DNA of 56,458 nucleotides from Cellvibrionaceae bacterium (GTDB lineage: Bacteria > Pseudomonadota > Gammaproteobacteria > Pseudomonadales > Cellvibrionaceae). Position numbers and translations under genes: made by a program. The stretch is from assembly GCA_002707785.1 (NCBI GenBank), contig PANW01000056.1, forward strand, positions 1-56,458, given 5' to 3'. The notes beneath the pieces were generated by a model. The model worked only from the letters and a program-made list of their open reading frames with translations. It ran no database searches and was not told the DNA's origin. Shown piece after piece: positions 44,604 to 54,228 of this stretch (position 1 is its first letter; every line of letters begins with the position of its first letter).

Positions 44604-45269
44604 ATGATTGATCTCTACACTGCCGCCACACCCAACGGCTGGAAAGCCTCTGTTGCGCTGGAAGAAATGAACCTGCCCTACACGGTGCATGCGGTCAAAT
44701 TGACCGAGGGAGAGCAGAAGCAACCTGAATTTTTAAAGCTCTGTCCCAATGGCCGAATTCCTGCCATTGTCGATCGTGACAATGACGACTTCGCCGTGTT
44801 TGAATCCGGCGCCATCATGATTTACTTGGCAGAAAAGTGTGGCAAATTTTTACCCAATGATACTAAAGGCCGCTCAGAAGTGATTCAGTGGTTAATGTTT
44901 CAAATGGGTGGCGTAGGTCCGATGATGGGCCAAGCCAATGTGTTTTATCGCTACTTCCCAGAAACTATTCAGCCGGCGATTGATCGCTATCAAAATGAAG
45001 GGCGGCGTCTATTTGAAGTGCTCAACACGCAACTGCAAGATCGAGAGTTTTTGGCCGGAGATTACAGCATCGCCGACATGGCAAACTGGTGCTGGGCGAG
45101 AACCCACGAATGGTCCGGCATCAATATTGAAGGCCTCGATCATTTGCAGCGCTGGCTTGAAACTATCGCCGCTCGTCCCGCTGCCCAAAAAGGCATTGAG
45201 ATCCCAGAACCTATCAAGGTCGATAAAGAAGAGTTTGTGAAAGGCGCGCAAACCATGCTCACCAAGTAA
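44604..45269 (+). CDS. Glutathione S-transferase, YfcG/YghU-like
   Basis: The start [22 protein letters not shown] and the segment [33 protein letters not shown] place it with Nu-class/YfcG-type enzymes, which have disulfide reductase activity on glutathionylated substrates. The C-terminal domain has [19 protein letters not shown] use ATG 44604, with TAGGA upstream, rather than a TTG at 44562. It lies 101 bases after the first GST and is probably co-regulated. A hairpin terminator follows. Confidence 0.92.
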   Translation: MIDLYTAATPNGWKASVALEEMNLPYTVHAVKLTEGEQKQPEFLKLCPNGRIPAIVDRDNDDFAVFESGAIMIYLAEKCGKFLPNDTKGRSEVIQWLMFQMGGVGPMMGQANVFYRYFPETIQPAIDRYQNEGRRLFEVLNTQLQDREFLAGDYSIADMANWCWARTHEWSGINIEGLDHLQRWLETIAARPAAQKGIEIPEPIKVDKEEFVKGAQTMLTK

Positions 45270-45280
45270 TACTCTTTAAC

Positions 45281-45320
45281 ACGCTGGAGGTTTTCGTCTA
45301 GATACCTCCAGCGCGTTTAT
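45281..45320 (+). terminator. Terminator after the second GST gene
   Basis: CGCTGGAGG (45282-45290) pairs with CCTCCAGCG (45305-45313) around a 14-base loop and is followed by CGTTTATT. The T-run is short but the stem is perfect and starts 12 bases after the stop. Confidence 0.75.
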
Positions 45321-45563
45321 TCGAATGCCCACTGTATCTTTCGCGATCACGCCAACCCTATTCACACCACGCTCATCGCCACTGCACCGCTTAGCTCATT
45401 CCTAATTGCTTCAAAACCTAGACTCCATTAGACGTAAGTCGTCTTAATTTTCTAACCCAATCGGCCGCTAGCTTTGAGTGAAGAAAACCATCGATGACCG
45501 CGGTTCCATCGCCGCACTCACTCGTCTTCGTGTCGCGTCTATGCGAACACACAGGAGGTTTCT

Positions 45564-46595
45564 GTGCTGGATTTTCAGATTCAACATATGCGCAGCAGCA
45601 GCCGTATGCTGCTCACACCGCTCACAAATCGCCGCGATGACCGTCCCAAGCTCAGCGCCCTACTGTCTCCCCAAGACATCAAACCACCGGAACCGAAAGT
45701 CAATCCCATCGCTGAACGGGTATATTCACCCGAGGTGGAACTGAGTGCGGATCTCAGGCTGATGATTGCCATGGTGGCCTATCTCTCAGGCAAAGCAGTG
45801 ACCACCTTTCAACAGAGTTTCGGCAGTTCAAGCGATGACTATGCCGGGAAAAATACTGTTGAGCGAGCCGCCTTCGACCTTTCATCGTTGGATGCTTCCG
45901 CAGCGGTATCATCAACAACGGAGCCATCTACCAATGCGTCTATGGTTCTCTCCGCCAACACTTATCAAATTAGTGTACGTGAGGCCGAGCGCTTAGACTT
46001 CAGCCTCAGCACAGAGGTCACCACCCGCGACGGCCGTGTGCATCAGGTTCACGTCGCCGAATCTCACCAACGCCAACATCGTCAAACCCTGAGTGTTAGC
46101 GCCAGCGAAGCAGCCGCACTGATTGACCCCCTTGTGATCAATCTCTACGGGCCGCTGAGCTTTCAATCCGACACCACTGAGTTTGATCTCGACAGCGATG
46201 GTCACGCGGAAGAATTTCACCAACTCAGTAGTGGCAGCTTTTTTCTCGCCTTGGATATCAATGGTGACGACACAATAAACAATGGCAGTGAACTGTTTGG
46301 CACACAAAGCGGAAACGGTTTTGCCGACTTACGCCACTATGATGACGATGGCAATGGTTTGATCGACGAACGAGATGCTGTATTTAGCGCACTGAGATTG
46401 TACCGTACCGATGACGATCACTTAATGAGCCTTGATGAAGCGCAAGTATTGGCCATTGGACTGTCGGCCGCTGACACACCGTTCACATTCAAAGATAGAC
46501 AGGGAAATACTCAAGCACAGCTTCGTCAGAGCAGCTTTTACGTATCGGCGACCGGTCAACATGGCAGCGTTCAACACGTGGATTTAGCGGTTTGA
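45564..46595 (+). CDS. EF-hand-like calcium-binding protein of unknown function
   Basis: The start is GTG 45564, with AGGAGG five bases upstream. The first 130 residues are low-complexity with no signal peptide. A central region (YQISVREAERLDFSLSTEV...) leads to Asp-rich loops: FDLDSDGHAEE, LALDINGDDTINNGSELFG, and a canonical EF-hand-like loop DDDGNGLIDERD, then SALRLYRTDDDHLMSLDEAQ and a C-terminus ending VQHVDLAV. I recall this C-terminal pattern from uncharacterised calcium-binding proteins of marine gammaproteobacteria. Function unknown; surface or type I export is possible. It stands alone, terminated regions on both sides. Confidence 0.8.
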   Translation: MLDFQIQHMRSSSRMLLTPLTNRRDDRPKLSALLSPQDIKPPEPKVNPIAERVYSPEVELSADLRLMIAMVAYLSGKAVTTFQQSFGSSSDDYAGKNTVERAAFDLSSLDASAAVSSTTEPSTNASMVLSANTYQISVREAERLDFSLSTEVTTRDGRVHQVHVAESHQRQHRQTLSVSASEAAALIDPLVINLYGPLSFQSDTTEFDLDSDGHAEEFHQLSSGSFFLALDINGDDTINNGSELFGTQSGNGFADLRHYDDDGNGLIDERDAVFSALRLYRTDDDHLMSLDEAQVLAIGLSAADTPFTFKDRQGNTQAQLRQSSFYVSATGQHGSVQHVDLAV

Positions 46596-47069
46596 GAATC
46601 GGTAAAAAGCACTATAAACCGAGTATTTATGCTACCCAACTGAATCAAACATCTATGTTATTCAATCAGAGAGCACATGTTCCTACTTTTTTAATGGCTT
46701 AGAATGTTAATGGTTTGGAACACGATTGATAGAACGCACTTTTAACCAATAGTGCCAAACTGAAACGATCGTACCAATCCGTTTGTTGCGCCTTCACAAA
46801 ACAAACGCAAAGTTGATCACAATTTTTTACTCCGATCGACAAAAACACTGCAAGCTCCATTAAAAACGTAAATACTTTGTTTGCTCCAAAAAATACAGGC
46901 GCGGTTTTGAAACACCTACACTCGATCGGTTACAAAACGGTTGTCAACAGCCAACAAAAGCTGTCACACCGATTGGATCGATGTGACTGAGCAAAGCGTT
47001 TCCAAACCCGCATCCATTGATGGAACTCTATCGAACACAACACGCGATAGAGACTTAGGAGAATCCCTC
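46596..47069. other. AT-rich intergenic region
   Basis: This 474-base stretch is visibly richer in A and T than its surroundings, with runs such as CAATTTTTTACTCC near 46820 and CAAAAAATACAG near 46890. I see no gene. Short inverted pieces around CGATCGGT (46923-46930) and ACCGATTGGATCG (46969-46981) may be regulatory for the small gene that follows. Confidence 0.5.
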
Positions 47070-47360
47070 ATGTTGAGTCTATCTAGCCTGAAAGTTTCAA
47101 CCTTGGTGACCACAAGTGCACTATTGCTGGCGTCTCTACTGGCACCCTCGCTGAGTGTTGCCAATTCCGAACCCTCTCAACTGAACCCCCGGGATATCGT
47201 CGACGATTATCGTCAACTGCGTATCTCCTGCGCGCAGCGAGAGGGTCAAGATAGGCGCCAGTGCTTTTCTGAGCTGCATCAACAAACCGAGCAATACCAA
47301 AATGCCAAAGAGCGATTAAAGTCGGCTCAGATGCTGGGATTGAGACTCACCTCCCGATAG
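47070..47360 (+). CDS. Small secreted protein of unknown function, 96 residues
   Basis: ATG 47070 follows TTAGGAGA by about eight bases. The first 30 or so residues form a signal peptide (LVTTSALLLASLLAPSLSVA), so the mature protein is about 65 residues and periplasmic or exported. It carries two Cys (ISCAQRE and RQCFSEL), possibly a disulfide, and a highly charged helical C-terminus with Gln and Lys. The frame is open from 46941, but that start would bury the signal peptide. No family is recognised. Confidence 0.75.
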   Translation: MLSLSSLKVSTLVTTSALLLASLLAPSLSVANSEPSQLNPRDIVDDYRQLRISCAQREGQDRRQCFSELHQQTEQYQNAKERLKSAQMLGLRLTSR

Positions 47361-47746
47361 ATTCCGCGCAAGCAATCCCGACGCCTGAGAGATCTAGAAC
47401 CAACGGCCGTCGACTACCATCAATAACTGCCAGCTGCGGCCTCGCTCAGGGCTCGCAGCCATAGAGCTCCTCATCGGGGCTCTCCGGCTACCCGCCTAGA
47501 GGATCGTTTCCGCCCGCTAAAGAGCGCTGAAAACTAGCATTTTCGCCACTGTCGGTCTCATTTCACCAGGCGCCACTACCCTGCCAAACTCAGCACCATT
47601 AGGGCAAAAGCGTCTGAATACCCCTAGGACCGGCAGAGATCACCAAAAAATGGGCAATATCTGCAGACAAAACTCGACGATTCCTCGGCAAATCCCTATA
47701 GTACGCGCTCATTTTTTTGTGCAATTTTTAGCCGTAGGGTCCCGCT
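47361..47746. other. Intergenic region with two adjacent hairpins upstream of ybiT
   Basis: No gene is seen. GCTGCG (47433-47438) pairs with CGCAGC (47454-47459), with further GCC/GGC pairing inside, and AGAGC (47463-47467) pairs with GCTCT (47479-47483), with CC/GG inside. Neither is followed by a T-run. They could be part of a small RNA or the 3' end of the preceding transcript. Confidence 0.45.
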
Positions 47747-49348
47747 GTGATATCCACCGCAAACATCACCATGCAATTTGGCGCCAAGCCGCTGTTTGAA
47801 AACATCTCCGTGAAATTTGGCAATGGCAATCGCTACGGGCTTATTGGAGCCAATGGCTGCGGTAAATCCACCTTCATGAAGATTCTGGACGGCAGCCTAG
47901 CCCCCAGCGCCGGCAATGTCAGCATCACCCCCAACGAACGCATTGGTAAACTGAGCCAGGATCAGTTCGCTTTTGAAGAGTTCAGCGTGATCGACACGGT
48001 GATCATGGGACACACGGAGCTTTGGGCGGTCAAGCAGGAACGTGAGCGTATCTATTCGCTGCCAGAGATGTCCGAAGAAGAAGGCATGCAAGTGGCTGAA
48101 CTGGAGACCCAATTCGCCGAAATGGATGGCTACAGCGCCGAGAGCCGCGCTGGAGAGATTTTGCTCGGAGCCGGTATTTCCGAGGATTTACACTTTGGCC
48201 CCATGAGTTCGGTCGCACCTGGTTGGAAACTTCGAGTATTACTGGCCCAAGCGCTGTTTTCAGATCCAGATATCCTGCTGCTCGATGAGCCGACCAACAA
48301 CTTGGATATCGATACCATTCGCTGGTTGGAGCAAGTGCTCAATGAGCGCAAAAGCACCATGATCATCATATCGCATGATCGTCACTTCCTGAATTCTGTC
48401 TGTACGCACATGGCCGACATCGATTACGGCGAATTGCGCGTGTATCCGGGTAACTATGACGACTTCATGACCGCTTCCACTCAGGCGCGTGAACGCTTGC
48501 AAAGTGAAAACGCCAAGAAGAAGGCCCAGATTGCGGAGCTTCAGCAGTTTGTCAGCCGCTTCTCAGCCAATGCCTCAAAGGCCAAGCAAGCCACCTCTCG
48601 CGCCAAACGCATCGAGAAAATCCAACTGGAAGACATCAAACCTTCCAGTCGTGTCAGCCCCTATATCCGCTTCAACCAAGAGAAGAAGCTGCATCGCCAA
48701 GCGGTGACCATTGAGAATCTAGGCCACGGCTTTGACGAAGGGCCGCTATTCGAAAAAGGCAACCTGATTTTAGAAGCGGGTAGCCGTCTGGCGGTGATCG
48801 GTGAGAACGGTGTCGGCAAGACCACCTTTTTGCGCTGCCTGATGGATCAATTGAAAACCGACCACGGCACAATCCAATGGGCTGAGAATGCCAAATTGGG
48901 ATACTGCCCACAGGATCCGGGTGATGAATTCGATAGCGACTTGAATCTGTTCGACTGGATGAGTCAGTGGCAGAAACCCAATCACGACGATCAAATCGTG
49001 CGTGCAACACTCGGGCGACTGCTGTTTTCCTCCAATGACTTTGAAAAGAAAGCCAAGGTCTGTTCCGGTGGTGAGAAAAACCGCCTGTTGTTTGGTAAAT
49101 TGATGATGCAAGAAACCAATGTCTTGCTGATGGATGAGCCTACCAACCACTTGGACATGGAATCCATCGAGGCACTAAACCTTGCGCTGGAATACTACGA
49201 AGGGACATTGATTTTTGTCAGTCACGACCGAGAATTTGTGTCTTCACTTGCGACTCGTATTATGGAAATCAAAGATCACAAATTGAACGATTTCCAAGGC
49301 ACCTATGAAGAGTATCTCGCCAAACAAGAAGCTGAAAAAAGCAGCTAA
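47747..49348 (+). CDS. ybiT: ABC-F family ATPase YbiT
   Basis: Two ATP-binding cassettes without membrane segments: Walker [18 protein letters not shown] and [17 protein letters not shown]; signature regions [15 protein letters not shown] and [15 protein letters not shown]; Walker [19 protein letters not shown] and [19 protein letters not shown]. Between them is the ABC-F linker with [21 protein letters not shown]. Near-identity to E. coli YbiT is obvious over long stretches. Such proteins act on ribosomes. The start is GTG 47747. A strong bidirectional terminator follows. Confidence 0.96.
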   Translation: MISTANITMQFGAKPLFENISVKFGNGNRYGLIGANGCGKSTFMKILDGSLAPSAGNVSITPNERIGKLSQDQFAFEEFSVIDTVIMGHTELWAVKQERERIYSLPEMSEEEGMQVAELETQFAEMDGYSAESRAGEILLGAGISEDLHFGPMSSVAPGWKLRVLLAQALFSDPDILLLDEPTNNLDIDTIRWLEQVLNERKSTMIIISHDRHFLNSVCTHMADIDYGELRVYPGNYDDFMTASTQARERLQSENAKKKAQIAELQQFVSRFSANASKAKQATSRAKRIEKIQLEDIKPSSRVSPYIRFNQEKKLHRQAVTIENLGHGFDEGPLFEKGNLILEAGSRLAVIGENGVGKTTFLRCLMDQLKTDHGTIQWAENAKLGYCPQDPGDEFDSDLNLFDWMSQWQKPNHDDQIVRATLGRLLFSSNDFEKKAKVCSGGEKNRLLFGKLMMQETNVLLMDEPTNHLDMESIEALNLALEYYEGTLIFVSHDREFVSSLATRIMEIKDHKLNDFQGTYEEYLAKQEAEKSS

Positions 49349-49371
49349 CGGACGCAAGAATCTGCACCGAC

Positions 49372-49403
49372 AAAAAAGGCGTGATACATATCACGCCTTT
49401 TTT
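49372..49403 (+). terminator. Bidirectional intrinsic terminator between ybiT and the VOC gene
   Basis: The A-run plus GGCGTGAT (49372-49385) pairs perfectly with ATCACGCC plus a T-run (49390-49403) around ACAT. It serves ybiT on the plus strand and the convergent VOC gene on the minus strand. Confidence 0.95.
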
Positions 49404-49426
49404 ATTGTTCACCATTCACTAAATCA

Positions 49427-49798
49427 TTAGCCGAACTGGAAAAAACAAATCTTATTGCCATCTGGATCGCGAAAGTAAGCTCCGTAGAACATATCTTCAA
49501 TACGCTGACCAGGCTCACCCTCACAAGTCGCGCCTAGCTCAACGGCTTTTTTATAGAGCTTATCCACCATCTCTTTCGAGCCTGGATTTAAGGCCACCAT
49601 ATTACCATTACCGGGATGCGGATCTTCTTCGTTAAATGGAGTACAAACAGCAAGCATAGGCTCAGCCATAGAAGCACCGATCATCGCCAAACGCCCCACG
49701 TCTACCTGAACTTTTGCGCCTAACTCCGATAATAATTCAGTATAAAATGCTTTCGCTTTTTCGAGGTCTTTAACACCAATGGTGGTATATCCGATCAT
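49427..49798 (-). CDS. VOC superfamily (glyoxalase/bleomycin resistance-like) protein
   Basis: The protein starts MIGYTTIGVKDLEKAKAFYTELLSELG, the classic VOC beta-alpha unit, and ends FYGAYFRDPDGNKICFF with the metal-ligand-type glutamate region replaced by Lys-Ile. Family members are small metalloenzymes such as glyoxalases or dioxygenases; this one could also be a binding protein. AAGGAGAAAGTT directly before ATG 49798 fixes the start; the frame is open to 49894. It stands alone. Confidence 0.9.
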   Translation of the reverse strand: MIGYTTIGVKDLEKAKAFYTELLSELGAKVQVDVGRLAMIGASMAEPMLAVCTPFNEEDPHPGNGNMVALNPGSKEMVDKLYKKAVELGATCEGEPGQRIEDMFYGAYFRDPDGNKICFFQFG

Positions 49799-50038
49799 AA
49801 CTTTCTCCTTTGTAATCAACTTCGCCGAAGGCGTGGAATTAACGCACCCACTATACGATGGAATCAACAAGCTGGCTAAGTCAGCAATGGCCAAACCGGT
49901 TTAGATTGAGCGACTAAATCAACAATCAAACGACCCTTTCGCGCTCTTGTGAATGAGCGGTGAATTGAGCGCAATGAAAACGAAAAAGTTCCGCCGCTGA
50001 GCGCCACTACCATTAATACTCTCGTTACAACTTAACCC

Positions 50039-51442
50039 TCAAGTGAGATCAAATACTCGCCCGGGATTCAGTAGAGATTTGGGATCTAGACTGCGCTTGA
50101 GCTGTCTCATCAATTCCATTTCGGTGGCGCTGCGACTGTAGCCTAGCCACGGCTTTTTCTCGAAACCGATACCATGCTCCGCCGATACGGCTCCGCCATA
50201 GGCCAACAAACTTTGATACACATCTTGATCAGCTTCAGCGTGATGATCATTGCCATCGTTGGGCGGCGTAATGAACAGATGCAGATTGCCATCGGCAATA
50301 TGGCCAATGACATAGCAGGGAGCGCTGGGCCAGCGTGTAGCTAGCGCCCGCTTCACATCGTCGACATAAGCCGGCATATGGGTAATCGGTAGACTGATGT
50401 CGTAGAGATAGGTCGGCCCTTGTTGGTACAGAGCCTCAAAGTTCTCGCGAATCTCCCACAACTGGCGACGCTCAGACTCCGACTGTGGCAATACGGCATC
50501 AACGATAAGCCCATCTTCTAGCGCTTGCTCCATCAGTCGCTGAAATCGCTCGTCGTCCCTATGCGGATCCGCGCCCTCCGCCTCCAGCATCACATAGTAT
50601 GGGTAATCTCTGGAGAGTGGTGGTCGATGTCCTCCAGGCTCTGTCACCCGGTGAAAGTAATCACCCCACATCACCTCATAGGCGCTTAGAGTACCGGCCA
50701 AAGAGCGCTGAGCAATATTCAACAGTTCGGCCACATCCTCAAAACGTTCAAGCGCCACCAGTGCCGACTGACAACTCAATGGTTTGGGGTACAATCTCAA
50801 CACCGCTCGCGTAACCACGCCGAGGCAACCCTCGGTTCCCACAAACAGCTGCTTGAGATCAAACCCCGAGTTGTTCTTTAGCATTTGATTCATGGAGGAC
50901 ACGACAGTACCGTCGGCCAATACGGCCTCTAACCCCAACAACAACTGTCGCATCATGCCGTAACGTAATACATTGATACCACCGGCATTGGTCGCCACAT
51001 TGCCGCCAATAGTGCAGGAGCCTCGCGCCCCCAGATCAAGCGGAAAACACCATTGATGCTCCAACACCGCCTGCTGCACCACCTCCAAAATGGCGCCTGC
51101 CTGAACCGTCACCGTTCCGCCGACGGTATCGATGCTCTCAATGGCGGTCATTCGCTCTAGCGATAGAATCAGTTCGTTGGGCAGCGCTTCAGCCCCCTGC
51201 GCGCATCCTGTTCGCCCGCCTTGAGTTACCACAGGTTGGTCAAATTGATGACAAAATCGCAACACGTCACTGACCTGCTCGGTCGTGGTTGGGCGCAACA
51301 ATGCAAGCGCTTCGGTCGGCTTGGCATTCCAATGGCTTATCGGCCTTTGTCGCAATTCATCGCCACGAATAATATGAGAGCGGCCGAGTACAGCCTCCAG
51401 CTGCTCCAGCAGCGCCGAAGATAATGCGTGGGATGTCGGCAT
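50039..51442 (-). CDS. FAD-linked oxidoreductase (D-lactate / D-2-hydroxyacid dehydrogenase type)
   Basis: The N-terminal PCMH FAD domain has VVTQGGRTGCAQGAEALPNE, LDLGARGSCTIGGNVATNAGG and FVGTEGCLGVVTRAVL. The C-terminal FAD-oxidase domain has CYVIGHIADGNLHLFITPP and VSAEHGIGFEKKPWL, with the conserved His residues of D-2-hydroxyacid dehydrogenases. It probably oxidises a D-2-hydroxyacid such as D-lactate or D-2-hydroxyglutarate; the exact substrate is not clear. No signal peptide. Length 467 is typical. Confidence 0.92.
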   Translation of the reverse strand: MPTSHALSSALLEQLEAVLGRSHIIRGDELRQRPISHWNAKPTEALALLRPTTTEQVSDVLRFCHQFDQPVVTQGGRTGCAQGAEALPNELILSLERMTAIESIDTVGGTVTVQAGAILEVVQQAVLEHQWCFPLDLGARGSCTIGGNVATNAGGINVLRYGMMRQLLLGLEAVLADGTVVSSMNQMLKNNSGFDLKQLFVGTEGCLGVVTRAVLRLYPKPLSCQSALVALERFEDVAELLNIAQRSLAGTLSAYEVMWGDYFHRVTEPGGHRPPLSRDYPYYVMLEAEGADPHRDDERFQRLMEQALEDGLIVDAVLPQSESERRQLWEIRENFEALYQQGPTYLYDISLPITHMPAYVDDVKRALATRWPSAPCYVIGHIADGNLHLFITPPNDGNDHHAEADQDVYQSLLAYGGAVSAEHGIGFEKKPWLGYSRSATEMELMRQLKRSLDPKSLLNPGRVFDLT

Positions 51443-51706
51443 GTGAATCTGCTCCTAAATAATACTGAGTGACATCAGAGCTCGAGCTGAATTTCGGTGG
51501 ATGCTGAGCCCATCAATGATCATCTATCTAAAGCGAAGGCATCGAAATGATCGCACAGCGCCAGAAGTTTGGACGATCTGACTTATCTTCTGGACTCTTC
51601 GCCATCGCTGCGGCGACGCAAGCGACTATAGTACACACCACTACAGCGAACAACGAGACGACGCTGGATTCACCACTGATACTAGAGCACACATAGGAGC
51701 CAGACG

Positions 51707-51961
51707 ATGAAAACCGTGACTGTTTACAGCAAAGACTATTGCCCCTACTGCAAGGCGGCCAAAAAGCTACTCAACACCCTGAACGTTGAGTTCAAAGAAA
51801 TCGACGTGCTGCGCAGCCCGGTGGATTTAAAGACCATGCGTCGTCGCAGCAATCGTCACACCGTGCCACAAATATTCTTTGGCGATAAACACATTGGTGG
51901 CTACACCGATCTGGTTGATTACCTGCAGGACTCTCGCAATAAACGGGCACTGGCTTCGTAG
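51707..51961 (+). CDS. grxC: Glutaredoxin, GrxC type
   Basis: The 84-residue protein begins MKTVTVYSKDYCPYCKAAKKLL, with the active-site CPYC, and has the cis-Pro TVPQIF and the glutathione-binding GGYTDLVDYL. It reduces protein disulfides and mixed disulfides with glutathione. AGGAGCC lies nine bases before ATG 51707. It follows the FAD oxidoreductase in the opposite direction (divergent, 264 bases) and is monocistronic as far as can be seen. Confidence 0.95.
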   Translation: MKTVTVYSKDYCPYCKAAKKLLNTLNVEFKEIDVLRSPVDLKTMRRRSNRHTVPQIFFGDKHIGGYTDLVDYLQDSRNKRALAS

Positions 51962-52158
51962 TGAACTTGCACCTACTGGATGGCTGTCCCCTGCATAGAT
52001 CTAAACCAACTTTTTGGATCTCTGCTGGGGAGCAAGATTGGTTCTAGCCCGAGATCGATACCCTAAACCAATAGACTTCCACGACAACGGCCAGCAGGCT
52101 TGTGAAATCATCGACACTTGGTTACATTGCCCTCCCGCCGAGTCCGTACGTCATTCCT

Positions 52159-52896
52159 ATGCAGCCCACACTTCCCCCTATGCCTTACCTTGGCGCCCGT
52201 CTGCGAGCCCTATTGACGCTCATTGAGCAGGTACAATCTAGCACCGAGCCCTATCACACGCTCTACGATTGTTGCTGTGATCATGGCTATTTGGGGATCA
52301 AACTGCTGCGTAAGAACTTGTGCCAACACCTGCATTTCAACGATCAAGTGCCGCATCTAATCGATGACCTACAGCAGCGCCTTGACGACTATCCGGCTGA
52401 TGCGATTACCCCCTCCTATAGCGCCAGCGCCGCAGATGCTGGACAACTGCAAATCAACCCTCAGAACAAGAGTTTGATTATTCTTGCGGGCATCGGTGGC
52501 GAGCATATGGTGAATATACTCAAGCCTTTGCTGCAACGTCACTCGGACCATCAGTTGGACTTTTTATTCTGTCCAACCACCACTCAGTTCGACTTGCGTG
52601 AGTATCTGTCCCTGCAGAAGTTCTCGCTCATCCACGAATCTCTAGTACAAGAACGAGGCAGAAGCTACGAAGTGATTCATGCGCGCTGGCAACAGGCACA
52701 TGGCTTAGATCCGGTAAGTCCCACCGGCGCTTTCTGGTCGGCCTCCGAACAATCGCACCTCGATCACTTGAGCAAACTCATCAAGCATTATCAACGCAGA
52801 ACCTTAGGTGATCAAAAACAACAAGCCCAGCGAGTGCTGGGCTTGTATTTAACTCTATGGCTATCGACCACCGGTACCGCATTCGATTTCGGCTAG
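52159..52896 (+). CDS. TrmK-like tRNA (adenine22-N1)-methyltransferase family protein
   Basis: The SAM domain shows LYDCCCDHGYLGIKLL (variant of the TrmK D-x-G-x-DH motif, with three Cys in a row), ILAGIGGEHMVNIL and FCPTTTQFDLREYLSL. TrmK in Bacillus methylates A22 of some tRNAs; relatives in gammaproteobacteria are less studied. ATG 52159, ATG 52183 or the GTG at 52102 could be the start; none has a strong ribosome site. The 3' end overlaps the likely terminator of the convergent P450 gene. Confidence 0.8.
   Translation: MQPTLPPMPYLGARLRALLTLIEQVQSSTEPYHTLYDCCCDHGYLGIKLLRKNLCQHLHFNDQVPHLIDDLQQRLDDYPADAITPSYSASAADAGQLQINPQNKSLIILAGIGGEHMVNILKPLLQRHSDHQLDFLFCPTTTQFDLREYLSLQKFSLIHESLVQERGRSYEVIHARWQQAHGLDPVSPTGAFWSASEQSHLDHLSKLIKHYQRRTLGDQKQQAQRVLGLYLTLWLSTTGTAFDFG
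52815..52846 (-). terminator. Likely P450 operon terminator inside the TrmK-like gene
   Basis: ACAAGCCCAGC (52821-52831) pairs perfectly with GCTGGGCTTGT (52836-52846) around GAGT. On the minus strand the hairpin continues into TGTTTTT, 72 bases after the P450 stop. It lies within the last 80 bases of the convergent coding sequence. Confidence 0.75.
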
Positions 52897-52917
52897 CGAT
52901 TGATAGTCAAGTGCTTA

Positions 52918-54198
52918 CTAGGCTTTAGCGTGCAGTACCACCGGCAGCTCGGTATAACCTTTGACAAAATTTGAGCGGACATACTGGGCATCGCCCACCA
53001 CTTCAATCTTTTCAAAACGCTGCATGATTTCTTCCCACAGAATGCGCAACTGCATTTCTGCCAAACGGTTGCCCATACAGCGGTGCACGCCAAAACCGAA
53101 CGACAAATGATGACGAGCATTTTCACGATCGACCAAAAACTGATCGGGATTGTCGATGGCTCGCTCATCGCGATTGCCTGATAGGTACCACATGACAACC
53201 TTATCGCCCTTCTTGATGGTTTTGCCATTGACCTCAACATCTTCTGTGGCAACACGACGCATGTGCGCCAGAGGCGTTTGCCAGCGAATGATCTCAGAAA
53301 TCATATTGGGAATTAAGTCGGTATCAGCACGCAATTTATCGTATTCTTGCGGGAACTGATTTAACGCTAAAACACCGCCGCTGATGGAATTTCGAGTGGT
53401 GTCATTGCCGCCAACGATCAGCAAAATAATGTTGCCCAAAAACTCCAGCGGGCGATCGATCAGATCTTTGGTGTCTTCGTTAGTCTGCAACAAGGTAATC
53501 AGATCAAATCCTTGTGGCTCACCCGCTTCACGGCGCGCGGCTTTCTCGTGCCAGAGTTTAATGAACGCGGCGGCGCACTCATTCATGGCGGCAAAACGTT
53601 CTTCTTTGGAGGTGGTTCCACCGGTCATTTCCGGTGAAGAGGTTGCCATGTCCGACCAGAAGGTAAGCTTGTGTCGCTCCTCAAAAGGAAAATCAAACAG
53701 CGTTGCCAGCATTTGAGTGGTTAGCTCGATAGACACACGATCTACCCAGTTGAAGGTCTCATCAATGGGTAAATCATCTAGGATCTTAATCACTCGTTCA
53801 CGAATCAGGCCTTCCATCTCGGCCAAGTTCTTCGGTGCCACCACGCTTTGCACAGCGCGACGCTGTACATCGTGCTTGGGAGGATCCATGGCAATGAACA
53901 TTTCCAAGCTCATTTCTTCATCGGGATCACCGATTACGATCACCGGTTCAGAAGAAAACAATTTGAAATTGCTGTCGACGAATTTAATGTCTTCGAAACG
54001 TGTAATCGACCAAAAGGGGCCAAAGGGGCTGTCCGGCAAATAGTGCACAGGATCTTCATCGCGCAATCGTTTGAAGTATTCGTGCCAGGTGTTGGTTTCC
54101 AGTAACCGAGGATCACTGACATCCATGGATTCCAGAGGAATGTCTTTGGCCGGTCGCAAAATATCGTCGGCTGATGAGGGCTTAAACATAATATTCAT
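52918..54198 (-). CDS. CYP153-type cytochrome P450 (alkane/fatty-acid terminal hydroxylase)
   Basis: Haem-binding FGFGVHRCMGN has the thiolate Cys374. The I-helix GGNDTTRNS (263-271) and the ExxR pair E302-R305 are intact. TFNWVDRVSIELTTQMLATL, RWQTPLAHMRRVA and MFIAMDPPKHDVQRR match CYP153 enzymes, which hydroxylate alkane or fatty-acid chain ends. It is soluble and uses the ferredoxin encoded just upstream; no ferredoxin reductase is seen here. Regulation probably comes from the divergent AraC gene through the phased repeats at 54666. Confidence 0.94.
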   Translation of the reverse strand: MNIMFKPSSADDILRPAKDIPLESMDVSDPRLLETNTWHEYFKRLRDEDPVHYLPDSPFGPFWSITRFEDIKFVDSNFKLFSSEPVIVIGDPDEEMSLEMFIAMDPPKHDVQRRAVQSVVAPKNLAEMEGLIRERVIKILDDLPIDETFNWVDRVSIELTTQMLATLFDFPFEERHKLTFWSDMATSSPEMTGGTTSKEERFAAMNECAAAFIKLWHEKAARREAGEPQGFDLITLLQTNEDTKDLIDRPLEFLGNIILLIVGGNDTTRNSISGGVLALNQFPQEYDKLRADTDLIPNMISEIIRWQTPLAHMRRVATEDVEVNGKTIKKGDKVVMWYLSGNRDERAIDNPDQFLVDRENARHHLSFGFGVHRCMGNRLAEMQLRILWEEIMQRFEKIEVVGDAQYVRSNFVKGYTELPVVLHAKA

Positions 54199-54228
54199 AA
54201 CGTCTCTCCTTGCTCTGTTTTGCGATGA

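Noticed and set aside
52014-52226. Plus-strand open frame between grxC and the TrmK-like gene
   Set aside because: It overlaps the TrmK-like coding sequence in another frame and has no family features.
53384-54043. Plus-strand open frames opposite the P450 gene
   Set aside because: They are antisense to a full-length P450 with all motifs, and have no ribosome sites or family features.
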